The notes: generated by a model not told the origin, from the sequence alone. DNA of 64,000 nucleotides from Saccharibacillus endophyticus (GCF_013185185.1 NZ_JAAZWE010000004.1:590232-654231), one strand, 5' to 3'. Numbered from the stretch's first letter, positions 52,759 through 62,292 are shown. Translations and numbers: made by a program.

Positions 52759-55700
52759 TCAGCCGAGGCGGTTTAATACGGCTACGCTTACCGAGTTCGC
52801 GGGCAGCTTCAGCACGGTCGTACGGCCGTTCGTACCGTCTTCAAGCGTAAACCCGCTTTCCGCAGGCACGACCTGCTCCGCGTTTTTCTTGTTCACGTTC
52901 GGCATGTTCAGCAGCGAAGCGTCGCCTGCCAGCGTCACGAATTTGGCGTCGGCGGAAACGTTCAATCCGTCGAGATTCAGGCGCGTCTGCTTGTCCACCA
53001 CGTCCGCGTTGACCAGCTTGATATACACATGTCGCGCATCCGCCGTTACCGAATGGAAAATGTCGCGGTTGTAGGCTTCCAGCTTGTAATCCAGCACTTT
53101 GCTGGTCCAACCGGCTGCCGGATCGGCATAGGAACAGATCAGACGGCGTCCGTCGCCGCCGCCGTAATTGACGGTGATCGTATAGTCGCGACCGTCTTCA
53201 AGTGCTTCATGGCTCGCTGCGCGCAGATTGCCTGCCGCCGTGCTGGACGAGTAATCGCCGAGCGTATAGCCTTCGACGCCCTGCTTGTGCACCTTCACGC
53301 CGGTGGCGCTGCCGCCGTAGCCGATCGCGTATTCCAGCACGTCTTTGTTGTCCGGCGCGATGTCGGTCAGGCCGACGCCGACGTAGAAGCCGTCTTCGCC
53401 GGAGGATTTGGATGCGACGACTTCGACCGTGTAATCCGTCCATTCGTCATTTGATACATATAGTCCGTTTAGCCCTGCGCTTTGCGGCTTCAACACCAGA
53501 CCGCGTCCTTGCTCCAGCGTATAGCCTGCCGAGCCGGGGATGACCTGCCAGATCGGATTCAGGCCGGAAGCGATCGCCGCGAAGTCGGTCTCAAGTAGCA
53601 CTTGGCCGTCTTTGTTCGATGTAACTTTGACGCTTCTCACCGTCACTTCCGCGTTACCTGCCGCGATCTCGATCCCCCCGCGAGGAATCAGATCCACCGG
53701 CCTGCCGCCGCGGTACGTGGAGAATGACGTCGGCAGTACTTTGTCGCCCAGGTATTTCGCGTACATCTGCTGCACGTAATAGTTCGGCGTGAACCAGACG
53801 CTCTCGTCGTCGAACCAGATGCAGTCCGGCGTCCAGCGGTAGGTGCCGTCGGTCAGCACTTTGTTGAACAGCGGCGCGTAAGCGGCCAGGCGCACGACGT
53901 CGGCGTTATTTTCGAATCCGGTCATGATCGCTGCTTCCGCTACGGCGCCTGCCAGCGTATTTTTATCCGTGGACGCATACTCGCCGACGAATACTTTCGA
54001 CGTCTCTCGCCAGTTGATGCTGCCGTCTTCGTTTTTTGCCCGGAAATAGTAATTGTAGCGATCCGCGTTGTTCAGCAGATAGTCGTTCGAACGGTAATAA
54101 TGCTCGTCCGCGATCGTATCCATGTAATTCGGCTGCTTGGCGTACCAGCTCACCTGCTCCGAAATGACCTTGTCCCGATCCGCGAATTCCACTTGCGCCG
54201 AGCCTTCCAGATTGCCGCTCAGGAACTTCCAGCCTTGCTGATACGCGTCGTCGTCGGCCTGCGCGCCTACCGTTGAGATAATATGCAGTTCATGCTCCGG
54301 ATAATGCTTTTCCATATATTCGTCAATGCGCGTTTTGAATACTTCGAAGTTGGCGAAAAACTCGCTGCCCCAGTTCTCGTTGCCCACGCCCAAGTAGCGC
54401 AGGTCGAACGGCGCTTCGTGCCCCATTTTCCGGCGCATCGCGGCCCATTCGTTGCTTTCGAAGTCCATGCTGATCGCAAAGTCGATCAAGTCCGTGAAGT
54501 TCTGAATATAGTAATCGCGCAGTTCGCCGCCCGCCGGATGCGCATAGTCGGAACGGGCCTGACACAGCACGCCGCACGCCATGACCGGAAGCGGAGTCGC
54601 ATTCAGGTCTTCGGCCAATTGGAAATATTCCATGTAACCGAGGCCCATCGTCATCATGTAACCCCAGACGTTGAAGTTTTCTTTGCGCAGCTCGATATCG
54701 TCCACGGAGTCTTTCCAATCGTACACGTTATCCCAAATAAACGAGCCTTCGGAAATGCAGCCGCCCGGGAAACGCAGGAACTTCGGATGCAGCCCCGCCA
54801 GCGCTTGTACCAGATCGCGGCGCAGACGGTAGTTGGGGTTGCCCGCGTAGTTGGCGTGCGCGGACGGCGAATTCGTTTCCTCGGCTGCTCCCCAGACATC
54901 GCGCGGCGTCAGGGACACCAGCTCGATCGAAATCTCGCCTTCGAAGGTCAGCGCAAGTTGACCCAGGACGTTTTGCGAACCGGTGAGTACCAGCGACGAA
55001 GTCGTAACGCCGTTCGCCGGATAAGGGACGCCGTACTTTTTCCACGTACCGCCGCCTTCGATGTTGACCGTGACGATATCGCTCGCCGCTTCGCCCGACG
55101 GATCTTGCAGCTGCAGCGTGATAATTCCTTCCTGCTCGGCTTTGGCCCAGATCGTGAAGTCGTACTGAGCACCCTGACGAATATTCATCGCGTAACCGCC
55201 GTTGGTATCGTTGAAGCCGCGGTTATAGATCGTCGCTCCGTCCGCCACGGTGACGTAGTAGCTGTTCACGTCCGGATCGGAGGAACCGAGGAATTGACCT
55301 AGCGTATCCGTGTTTCGCGGCGTCATCTTGTCGATATCGCCGTACCACCACAGCAGCGGCTGGCGGTTGCGTCCGGTCGAGCAGCCGCAAGCGCCGGAGG
55401 CATGCGAGTAGGTATCGAATTCGAACGCTTCGAACGAACGGTTCTGCACCATTTCCGCATAAATCCCGCCGTCTGCCGCATTATTGATGTCCTCGTAAAA
55501 GAGTCCGTACATCACTTCGCTGACGTCCACGACGCCTTCGACTTGTTCTCCGCCATGCACGGTGATCGTGTACGGAGGCAGCTCGGACGGAAGAACGGAG
55601 ACGTCGAAGCTGCGATCTGCCCGGCCCGTTCCGACGATGAGCGCTGCCGTGAGCGTGGCGGCTTGAGGTTCTCCCGCGCCTTGCGGCCATACTTTACCTT

Positions 55701-56565
55701 CGTGCGATACGGCTTCCGGTCGGCTCGATTGCCAGCTTACGTTCACTTTCCCGCCCATCAGCGACGTCGGCAGATCGATATCGCTTGTTAAAATGCGGGT
55801 CGGGAACACCAGATACTTGTCTGCCGCCAAGCGCACGATCTCTTCGTCCGTCAGCGATTCGCACATCACTTCGATGATTTCGTCGGCCGACAGGCCGGCC
55901 GCGTACACGCGGAAATCGGAGACGGAACCCGCGAAATCGTCATCCGTCGCAAACTGCGAACGCCCGATATAGTTGCGGCTATAATTGCCTTCGTCCGCGA
56001 AAGTATCAAACCAACGACGAAGCTGCGCGTAGTTCCCGCTCGACGTCTGGCTGATCGAGCCGTCAGCCGCCGCTTCGCCGTTCACGTAGACGATCGGCCC
56101 AGCGCTGCTGAGCGTGCCGCCTTCCGTTCCGATCACGCTCATCGCCACGTGCATCCATTCCCCGCGCACGAAACCGCGTCCCGGATCGGCAACCAAGTCG
56201 CCGCCCGCCGACAACGTGGCGCGCATGGCACGGGTCAGGAACAAAGACGGCGCGCCTTCGCTTTTGCCGAAATCGCAGATGCGTTCCCAGACGCTGGTTC
56301 CCGCGTCGAAGCGAACCCAAGCGGTAACCGTCACTCCCGTGTGATCGCTTACATTTTGCAGCAGATGACTCGGCAGTTCCAGGTAAGAAGAGCCGCTTCG
56401 GCCTCCGCCGAACGTCGCCGCGGATCGGCCCGCGACGTTAGAGACGACCGGAAGCGAACTGCCGGACGGTGCCGCGTTCAGTTCCCGGCCCGAGTAATCC
56501 CGTCCGATGTCCGAAGCTTCGTCAAACTTGTACCATGCAATAAGTTGATCGCGAAAAGAAGTCAT
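52759..56565 (-). CDS. Giant multidomain GH51 alpha-L-arabinofuranosidase
   Basis: This 1268-aa protein has no signal peptide. Residues about 1-235 are a LamG/concanavalin-like domain (LIAWYKFDEASD...), 240-330 an atrophied bacterial Ig domain like that of the secreted arabinanase (VSWQSSRPEAVSHEGKVWP), and 345-1010 the GH51 (alpha/beta)8 enzyme. The acid/base is in GVGNENWGSEFF (about 727) and the nucleophile in VFVGEYASTD (about 860). Residues 1010-1268 are a beta-rich C-terminal region. It releases arabinose from arabino-oligosaccharides. Typical GH51 enzymes are about 500 aa, so this one is more than twice the usual length. AGGAG lies 7 bp before the ATG. Confidence 0.92.
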   Translation of the reverse strand: MTSFRDQLIAWYKFDEASDIGRDYSGRELNAAPSGSSLPVVSNVAGRSAATFGGGRSGSSYLELPSHLLQNVSDHTGVTVTAWVRFDAGTSVWERICDFGKSEGAPSLFLTRAMRATLSAGGDLVADPGRGFVRGEWMHVAMSVIGTEGGTLSSAGPIVYVNGEAAADGSISQTSSGNYAQLRRWFDTFADEGNYSRNYIGRSQFATDDDFAGSVSDFRVYAAGLSADEIIEVMCESLTDEEIVRLAADKYLVFPTRILTSDIDLPTSLMGGKVNVSWQSSRPEAVSHEGKVWPQGAGEPQAATLTAALIVGTGRADRSFDVSVLPSELPPYTITVHGGEQVEGVVDVSEVMYGLFYEDINNAADGGIYAEMVQNRSFEAFEFDTYSHASGACGCSTGRNRQPLLWWYGDIDKMTPRNTDTLGQFLGSSDPDVNSYYVTVADGATIYNRGFNDTNGGYAMNIRQGAQYDFTIWAKAEQEGIITLQLQDPSGEAASDIVTVNIEGGGTWKKYGVPYPANGVTTSSLVLTGSQNVLGQLALTFEGEISIELVSLTPRDVWGAAEETNSPSAHANYAGNPNYRLRRDLVQALAGLHPKFLRFPGGCISEGSFIWDNVYDWKDSVDDIELRKENFNVWGYMMTMGLGYMEYFQLAEDLNATPLPVMACGVLCQARSDYAHPAGGELRDYYIQNFTDLIDFAISMDFESNEWAAMRRKMGHEAPFDLRYLGVGNENWGSEFFANFEVFKTRIDEYMEKHYPEHELHIISTVGAQADDDAYQQGWKFLSGNLEGSAQVEFADRDKVISEQVSWYAKQPNYMDTIADEHYYRSNDYLLNNADRYNYYFRAKNEDGSINWRETSKVFVGEYASTDKNTLAGAVAEAAIMTGFENNADVVRLAAYAPLFNKVLTDGTYRWTPDCIWFDDESVWFTPNYYVQQMYAKYLGDKVLPTSFSTYRGGRPVDLIPRGGIEIAAGNAEVTVRSVKVTSNKDGQVLLETDFAAIASGLNPIWQVIPGSAGYTLEQGRGLVLKPQSAGLNGLYVSNDEWTDYTVEVVASKSSGEDGFYVGVGLTDIAPDNKDVLEYAIGYGGSATGVKVHKQGVEGYTLGDYSSSTAAGNLRAASHEALEDGRDYTITVNYGGGDGRRLICSYADPAAGWTSKVLDYKLEAYNRDIFHSVTADARHVYIKLVNADVVDKQTRLNLDGLNVSADAKFVTLAGDASLLNMPNVNKKNAEQVVPAESGFTLEDGTNGRTTVLKLPANSVSVAVLNRLG

Positions 56566-56695
56566 GGATAGTCTCCTGTCATGAATAGATTTCTGAATTA
56601 AGTTAATAAAAAAGTTAATTAATTTAATTTATTATATTATATAGTTAATCATATCGTGTTGTACGTACATGTTCAAGCTTAAATCGTCGCAATGA

Positions 56696-56748
56696 AAAAA
56701 GCCTTGAAAAGAGAACGTCGAGCGTCCCCGTTTGGCAAGGCTTTTTTT
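56696..56748. terminator. Bidirectional intrinsic terminator
   Basis: AAAAAAGCCTTG...CAAGGCTTTTTTT. It can act on the plus strand and, through the A-run, on the minus strand after the 56808-57131 gene. Confidence 0.8.
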
Positions 56749-56807
56749 AAAGTCTATTGTTTTGATGTCATATTGAATCACATGAACAAAAATCCTTAAC
56801 GATCCGG

Positions 56808-57131
56808 TTATTTTCGCTCCGCTTGCAGTTGTTCGAGCACCGATATGGTTGTTTGCGTTCGGACATGCTCGTCACGATCGTTTTCCAGGCTTTTTTCCAT
56901 CTTGAGGACGGCTTGAAGCGTGACTTCGTTTTCCGGCTTTTGCAGATTTTCGCCCATTAACGTACGTACTTTGTTAATCGACTGCTCCGTATTGTCGATG
57001 CTGCGCTTCAAGCTTTCCCGCTTTAGCTTCTGCTGCTTGAGCTGCCCCGCGATCGTATCCGGCGAATCCGACAAGCTGACGGTTCCTTTTTCCGTCAACG
57101 AATACGTTACGCCGGCGATCGCTTCGGCCAC
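56808..57131 (-). CDS. Uncharacterised coiled-coil protein (about 107 aa)
   Basis: I do not recognise a family. The protein starts MAEAIAGVTYSLTEKGTVSL if the GTG at 57131 (with GGCGG 7 bp upstream) is used; a GTG at 57158 lies in the arm of a hairpin and has no ribosome site. Residues 30-107 are a long heptad-rich coiled coil (LKQQKLKRESLKRSIDNTEQ...). The reading frame ends before a terminator. It may be a small cytoplasmic structural protein or the tail of a larger lost gene. Confidence 0.5.
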   Translation of the reverse strand: MAEAIAGVTYSLTEKGTVSLSDSPDTIAGQLKQQKLKRESLKRSIDNTEQSINKVRTLMGENLQKPENEVTLQAVLKMEKSLENDRDEHVRTQTTISVLEQLQAERK

Positions 57132-57161
57132 CTGCGTTCCGCCGAGAAAAATCAGCACGGC

Positions 57162-57202
57162 AAAGGGAGAGCGTCACATCGAATGCGACCCTCTCCCTTT
57201 AT
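57162..57202. other. Hairpin downstream of the GH3 gene
   Basis: AAAGGGAGAG pairs perfectly with CTCTCCCTTT around a 19-nt loop just past the GH3 stop codon. On the minus strand only three T follow, so termination may be weak. Confidence 0.65.
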
Positions 57203-57225
57203 AAGCAATCTCGAAAACCAGCTTC

Positions 57226-60009
57226 TTAAACCGCCTTAAACTCTACCGCGCCCAATTGCAGACCCGGCTTCGTGAATTCGACTTCGAGCTTGTACGTGCC
57301 CGTCTCCAGCTCGATCGTCGCCAGACGCTGCTTCAGCCAGCGGCCCTGCGTGCCGTTCATTTGCACGGTCGTCAGGATTTTGCCGTTCAGCAGCAGGTTG
57401 CAGGCGCTTTGCGCAAGTTCCGGCTCCATCGACATCGCGTTGACCGCTACGCGGTAAACGCCCGGCTGCTCGACTTTGAAGTAAACCGGCGCATCGACGG
57501 AAGGCTGAACTTCGCCTTCTCCCGACAAAGCTTGCGCGCTGTCGATCTGCGCGACGCCTTGCGGCGCGAACTTCTCGATCGACTCTTCGGCGCGTTCTCT
57601 GGAGAAGACCGGCGCGTTCATGATGAATTTGCAGATGTTTTTCGCGCAGCGCTGCAGCTCTGCGCGCGTCACTGTGCCGTTTTCCAACGATTCGATGGTG
57701 TTGTCGCCCCAAACGTTGGTCTCCGCGCCGTAGTTCATCACGACCATGTAGAGATCGTTTTGCGCGCGCACCATGAAGTTGGTGTTTTTGCGATCCGCTT
57801 CGCCGCCGCTTGCCGAATCGTTCATGATCGCCCACCAGTCGGTCATCACGATGCCGTCGAAGCCCCATTCGCCGCGCAGGATCGTCGTGTTGAGGTCATA
57901 GTTCGACGCCGCCCAATGGCCGTTGATCGGGTTGTACGAAGTCATGACCGAGTTGGCGCCGCCTTCGCGGACCGCGATCTCGAAGCCTTTCAGATAAATC
58001 TCGCGCAGGGCGCGTTCGGAGACGACCGCGTTTACTTTGGTGCGGTACTGCTCCTGGTTGTTGCAGGCAAAGTGCTTCATCGTGGCGTTGGAGCCGCCTG
58101 CCATGATGCCGCGGATGCAGGCTGCCGCGAATTCGCCGGAGATGATCGGATCTTCCGAGAAGTACTCGAAATTGCGTCCGTTCAGCGGGCTGCGGCGGAT
58201 GTTCAGGCCAGGTCCGAGCAGCGTGTCCACGTTGTTGAGCACCAGCTCTTGGCCTTCCAACACGTACAGTTCTTCGATCAGCGCCGTATCCCATGTCGCC
58301 GCCAGCAGCGTGCCGATCGAGACCTGCGTCGCTTGACCGCCGCTGTCCATCCGGATGCCCGAAGGGCCGTCCGCCGTACAAGCGACCGGAATGCCGTAGC
58401 CGAGCAGAGCGTCGCTAACGCCGCCGAACGCGGATGCCGTACCCGACGTAACGAGCGGACTGCTCATGCCTTCGCCGCGGACCAGCGTGGCCAGTTCTTG
58501 GTTGCTGAGCTGCGCGACGAAGTCGTCCATCGTCGCCGTGCCGTTTTTGACGTCCTGCAGCTTGATACCTTTGTCCCCGGTCTCGCCGAGCGATTGCGGC
58601 AAACGATCCTGAATGCGCTGCGCCATATCGACTTTGCGGGTCGGCACGCCTTCGTTCACCAGCTCGTACGTGCCGTTCTCGTTGCGCGAACCCGGCTTGA
58701 TGCGGGAGAACTCTTCCACCGGCGCCATCGCTTCTTCGAGCTGCTGCACGACGCGCAGTTCGTTCACGATATAACCGTCCGCTTCGTCGACCTGCACGGC
58801 TGCCAGCTGCTTGACGCTCGAGCCGACATGAAGCACGTACGTCCCTTCTTCCAGCACGTAAGCATGGGCATGGCCCGTCACGCCGGAATCGTCGTACGAA
58901 GCCAATTTATCGGTCGGGAAGCTCAGCACCAAGCGTTCCGATTCGCCCGGTTTGAGCGATTTCGTTTTGCCGAACGTGACCAGCTTGAATACCGGTTGTC
59001 CGAGGCGTCCTTGCGGCGCTTCGACGTACAGCTGCACCACTTCTTTGCCTTCGAACGTATCGCCGATGTTCGTGACGGTTACGCCGATTTCGACATGCTC
59101 GGCGCCGTCTTTTCGGATCGTTTTTGCCGCTTCCGGCGCTTGGCTGAAGGTCGTGTACGACAGGCCGAAACCGAATTCATATTGAACCTTCTCGGGACGA
59201 AACGTTTCGAAGTAACGGTATCCGACGTAGATATCTTCTTCATACGTGCTTTTGAACTCGTTGCCGTAATTGCTGGTGGACGGGTAATCGTCGATCGAAT
59301 ACGCGATGGTATCGGTCAGTTTACCGCTCGGGGTCACGTCGCCGGACAGCACGTCCGCAATCGCGTTGCCGCCTTCCATCCCGCCGTGCCATGCATAGAT
59401 GACCGCCGCGATCGGGTGCTTGTGGGAAGACTCTTTGACCCAGCTCATGTCTACGATGTTCGAGACATTCAGGACGACGATCGTCTTCTCGAAATGATTC
59501 GTGACTTGCGTCAGCATGTCCAACTCTTCCGGCGTCAGACGGTAGCTGCCCGGCGCGTCCGCGTTATCCTGATCTTCACCGGCTGTACGGCCGATCACCA
59601 CGATCGCTTTGGAAGATTGAGCGCGTGCGCCCGCAACCAGCTCGTCCGTCAAAGGCATTTCTTTCTGGTGCCACGGTTCCGCCGCCCAGCCGCCTCCGCC
59701 GTTGTCGAACGGATTTTCTTCGATCCATTTTGTATACACGCCGGCCAGTTCTTCGTTTACTTGAACCGACGGTTTGCTCCGCAGTCCGTCCAGCAGGTTG
59801 GTCGTATGCGAAACGTGCACGCTTCCGCCCGATCCCGTACCGCTGCGGTAATAGTTAAGCTGCACGCGCCCGAAGATCGCGACATTGTCGCTTTCTCGGA
59901 TCGGCAGCGCCTCTTTTTCGTTTTGAAGCAGTACGGCGCCTTGAGCGGCTACCTTTCTGCTGAATTCCGCGAAGCCCTTCAGAGGTCCTCCGATATTTGT
60001 TTGGCTCAA
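57226..60009 (-). CDS. GH3 beta-glycosidase with permuted domain order
   Basis: This 927-aa protein has no signal peptide. The GH3 C-domain comes first (about 15-290: VAAQGAVLLQNEKEALPIR, LDMLTQVTNHFEKTIVVLNV, YEFGFGLSYTTF), then a fibronectin-III-like domain (310-390). The GH3 TIM-barrel domain follows (about 480-800) with the nucleophile Asp in DGIVMTDWWAIM (about 722), and last a CBM6-like beta-sandwich (830-927). The usual GH3 order is barrel first; this permutation is known in a subset of the family. Likely a beta-glucosidase or xylosidase acting in the cytoplasm. A TTG start at 60009 is supported by GGGAGG 7 bp upstream. Confidence 0.92.
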   Translation of the reverse strand: MSQTNIGGPLKGFAEFSRKVAAQGAVLLQNEKEALPIRESDNVAIFGRVQLNYYRSGTGSGGSVHVSHTTNLLDGLRSKPSVQVNEELAGVYTKWIEENPFDNGGGGWAAEPWHQKEMPLTDELVAGARAQSSKAIVVIGRTAGEDQDNADAPGSYRLTPEELDMLTQVTNHFEKTIVVLNVSNIVDMSWVKESSHKHPIAAVIYAWHGGMEGGNAIADVLSGDVTPSGKLTDTIAYSIDDYPSTSNYGNEFKSTYEEDIYVGYRYFETFRPEKVQYEFGFGLSYTTFSQAPEAAKTIRKDGAEHVEIGVTVTNIGDTFEGKEVVQLYVEAPQGRLGQPVFKLVTFGKTKSLKPGESERLVLSFPTDKLASYDDSGVTGHAHAYVLEEGTYVLHVGSSVKQLAAVQVDEADGYIVNELRVVQQLEEAMAPVEEFSRIKPGSRNENGTYELVNEGVPTRKVDMAQRIQDRLPQSLGETGDKGIKLQDVKNGTATMDDFVAQLSNQELATLVRGEGMSSPLVTSGTASAFGGVSDALLGYGIPVACTADGPSGIRMDSGGQATQVSIGTLLAATWDTALIEELYVLEGQELVLNNVDTLLGPGLNIRRSPLNGRNFEYFSEDPIISGEFAAACIRGIMAGGSNATMKHFACNNQEQYRTKVNAVVSERALREIYLKGFEIAVREGGANSVMTSYNPINGHWAASNYDLNTTILRGEWGFDGIVMTDWWAIMNDSASGGEADRKNTNFMVRAQNDLYMVVMNYGAETNVWGDNTIESLENGTVTRAELQRCAKNICKFIMNAPVFSRERAEESIEKFAPQGVAQIDSAQALSGEGEVQPSVDAPVYFKVEQPGVYRVAVNAMSMEPELAQSACNLLLNGKILTTVQMNGTQGRWLKQRLATIELETGTYKLEVEFTKPGLQLGAVEFKAV

Positions 60010-60210
60010 AATATTCCCTCCCGAATTCTGTGTATGGGGTGTTTCCGGTACGCGCGTGCCCGCTTTCGTGCGACAACCCGTCATGCTTTTGGTCGCGCTT
60101 TCCGAAAACATTTTCGTAAACATCAAGACAACGCCGCGCATCTTTCTCCACTATAAAGAATTGCGGAAAAAGAAGCAAAGCTTTATCTGGAAAAAGAGGG
60201 AGGGGCGCAT
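60010..60210. other. Leader region of the GH3 gene
   Basis: The 200-bp upstream region of the GH3 gene contains an in-frame extension without a ribosome site. No convincing cre site or operator was found. Confidence 0.4.
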
Positions 60211-60243
60211 AAAAAATCGGCAGCGCGGAGGCTGCCGATTTGG
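60211..60243 (-). terminator. Intrinsic terminator of the sigma/anti-sigma operon
   Basis: On the minus strand AAATCGGCAGC-CTCCGC-GCTGCCGATTTTTT forms a perfect 11-bp stem followed by a T-run, about 70 bp after the anti-sigma stop. Confidence 0.9.
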
Positions 60244-60314
60244 AAATGAATTGGAAAACTGACGATACAGATTTACACTTACCCATTTGGCGCTTAATCC
60301 ATATTGAATATCGT

Positions 60315-61361
60315 TTATTTATTAAGCGGGATTGCTTCGCCCAATTCCATTCCCTTGGTTCCATCATACGGGATAAGCGAGTAATTTTTTTCAGATAAAT
60401 CAACGTCCATAAAACGACTATACCCCATTCCCTCGGCAGTCCAGGCGCCTTCAATTTCTTGCACGTCTTCGCCGCTATCCGATACCAGGTGAAAACCATA
60501 CATCCAAAGCTTCGAGTCTTCGTCCGGTTGCAGAGTTCGATCATAATAAACCAAAGTCGATATAGGACCCGAAACGACTTTTTCAATCATGATACGCTCA
60601 CCGTTAATCAGATCAACCGTGCGATTCACTTCGATGGTATGGGTTTGCGCCAGAAGTGCAGCACGCGAAGTCTCGACCTCGAATGTCCAGGGTTCGGACG
60701 GCACTCTAGGCATATTTTCCGAGTGCCACCACGACATCTGATTATATTCAATCTTAATGTGGAGCTGATCACTGTCCGGAATCTCACTGAGCGGGATACT
60801 CTGATAGGTCGTATAAACGCCGTTTTCCCCATCCGATCCAGATCCACTGCCGCCGCTGTTTTCCTGCAAATCGCTTCGTCCGTTTATCGTGATTTTCGCA
60901 TTCATCCAAAGCACATTATCTTCTGCAATCTTGAGTTTACCGGAAGGTTCCAGCGTCGAAGTGATCAGCAGTCGGTCCGTATCCACGATGATTTCGTTCA
61001 GCGTCAGCTTACCGAACTCATTTTCCGTCGTCTCCCCAACCTGCGTCTTGTAAGCGGAATAATCGACGTCTTGCCCATAACCGGCAAACCCTTCGAGTAA
61101 ATTCGCTACAAAAGGAAGCTTCGCCAAGGCTTGCTGCCCGGCAGGAAGAGTAGCTCCGATAATCAAAACCAAGGCTGCGGCCGCCGCCGCAATTCCTCGC
61201 ATTTTCCGCTTTCGAGCGCCTATTGTACCGGTTTTCGCCGAATGCCCCAACTTTTTCCCGATACGCTTCGCCCATCGTTTCCGCTCCATCTCCGTTAACG
61301 GCTTTTCCTCGTACTCCGCCAAATCCAGCTTTACATCATTCAACTCATCGTAAATGCTCAT
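60315..61361 (-). CDS. Transmembrane anti-sigma-type protein (DUF4179-like)
   Basis: This 348-aa protein has a cytoplasmic N-terminus of about 45 residues (MSIYDELNDVKLDLAEYEEK...), one membrane helix (about 50-72, IAAAAAALVLIIGATLPAG) and a DUF4179-like extracytoplasmic part starting LPFVANLLEGFAGYGQDV. It rests directly after an ECF sigma gene: its ATG overlaps the sigma stop codon (ATGA). Proteins with this arrangement usually hold the sigma factor inactive at the membrane until an envelope signal arrives. A strong terminator follows. Confidence 0.85.
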   Translation of the reverse strand: MSIYDELNDVKLDLAEYEEKPLTEMERKRWAKRIGKKLGHSAKTGTIGARKRKMRGIAAAAAALVLIIGATLPAGQQALAKLPFVANLLEGFAGYGQDVDYSAYKTQVGETTENEFGKLTLNEIIVDTDRLLITSTLEPSGKLKIAEDNVLWMNAKITINGRSDLQENSGGSGSGSDGENGVYTTYQSIPLSEIPDSDQLHIKIEYNQMSWWHSENMPRVPSEPWTFEVETSRAALLAQTHTIEVNRTVDLINGERIMIEKVVSGPISTLVYYDRTLQPDEDSKLWMYGFHLVSDSGEDVQEIEGAWTAEGMGYSRFMDVDLSEKNYSLIPYDGTKGMELGEAIPLNK

Positions 61362-61927
61362 TCCCCGTGCACCTCTTTTCCCGCAGTCCAAAGCCGCTTC
61401 AACTTCTTGCGTCCGCGCGAAAGCTTGTTGTGAATCCAGGATTCCCGCACGTCCATGTCTTGCGCGAGCTCTTTGGCCGGAACGCCTTCGATATAATAAC
61501 GTTCAAACAACTTGCGCTCGTCCTCCGGTAATTTCGACAATACGTCTTCCGCATCTAAGACCGCCGACGCAAGCCTTTCATCCGTACGATTTAACCGATC
61601 GGGGTCAAGTTCCTCGCCTATGCGACGCTCCCGTTCCTTGATCCAGCGCCGTTGATAGTCGATCGCCCTGTATTTCGCGACGGCCGCGATCCACTGTTTG
61701 AACGAATTCCGCTCTACATCAAACGATTCAATATGATTCCATACCGCAAGCAGCACGTCGTCCAGACACTCCTCGCGATCCTGCAAACTGCCGGGCAGAT
61801 GCCGATATACGATCGCTTTCAGCAGCCCGCCGTGCAGATCGATCAGCTCGCGCAGCGCCTGTTCTTCCCTGTTACGGATACGCCGTACGATTTCCTGTTC
61901 GCGTGCGTCTCTATGTTCCTGTTCCAA
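61358..61927 (-). CDS. ECF RNA polymerase sigma factor
   Basis: This 189-aa group IV sigma-70 factor has region 2 (LKAIVYRHLPGSLQDREECLDDVLLAVWNHIESFD, about 35-70, then FKQWIAAVAKYRAIDYQRR) and region 4 (LPEDERKLFERYYIEGVPAKELAQDMDVRESWIHNKLSRGRKKL, about 132-175). A TTG start with AAGGAGG 10 bp upstream. It is translationally coupled to the DUF4179-like protein. A TGAAAC lies about 80 bp upstream and CGTA 22 bp after it, which is too long for a standard ECF promoter, so autoregulation is not shown. Confidence 0.9.
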   Translation of the reverse strand: MEQEHRDAREQEIVRRIRNREEQALRELIDLHGGLLKAIVYRHLPGSLQDREECLDDVLLAVWNHIESFDVERNSFKQWIAAVAKYRAIDYQRRWIKERERRIGEELDPDRLNRTDERLASAVLDAEDVLSKLPEDERKLFERYYIEGVPAKELAQDMDVRESWIHNKLSRGRKKLKRLWTAGKEVHGE

Positions 61928-62000
61928 TCGCCGGACGCCTCCTTCCTTGTGCCGATGTCGATACCGACATTGTATAGTACGAAGCGCGAGCTAGGATTCT

Positions 62001-62234
62001 ATCGTTTCAGTATCGAAAAATGAAGAAATCATTCAAAGCCCGAAGATCGCCAAGTATTTTTCGAGCGGACATCCGAACTTTTCCGTTGTTTTTCGCATCG
62101 AAAATCCCGAGTCCGTAAGTCGCTTTGAACTGCACGCGAATAACGAAAAAAACGCCGATCCCGTCTACCGTCAGTGGTATTACGCCGAAAATGACGAAGC
62201 ACTTGGCGAACCTTATGTGGAAGAAAACAAATAA
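62001..62234 (+). pseudogene. 5'-truncated gene remnant
   Basis: An open frame after a TAG at 61993-61995 encodes about 78 codons ending in TAA at 62232-62234, with protein-like sequence (EEIIQSPKIAKYFSSGHPNF, then VVFRIENPESVSRFELHANN and YRQWYYAENDEALGEPYVEE). It contains no ATG, GTG or TTG start and no ribosome site. A terminator on the same strand follows 22 bp later. It therefore looks like the C-terminal end of a gene whose 5' part was lost next to the ECF sigma promoter. I do not recognise the protein. Confidence 0.6.
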
Positions 62235-62255
62235 CATGTTCGATTACGCATCGAA

Positions 62256-62292
62256 AAAAGCCGTCAGTCGGGGACTGAACGGCTCTTTTTAA
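62256..62292 (+). terminator. Intrinsic terminator after the gene remnant
   Basis: AAAGCCGT-CAGTC-GGGG-ACTG-AACGGCTCTTTTT. Confidence 0.82.

Noticed and set aside
57256-60156. 966-codon open frame on the plus strand
   Set aside because: It is exactly antisense to the well-supported GH3 gene. Arg/His-rich composition and absence of a ribosome site show it is a GC-bias shadow.
61940-62030. ECF-type autoregulatory promoter before the sigma gene
   Set aside because: TGAAAC and CGTA are present but 22 bp apart, outside the usual 16-17 bp spacing.
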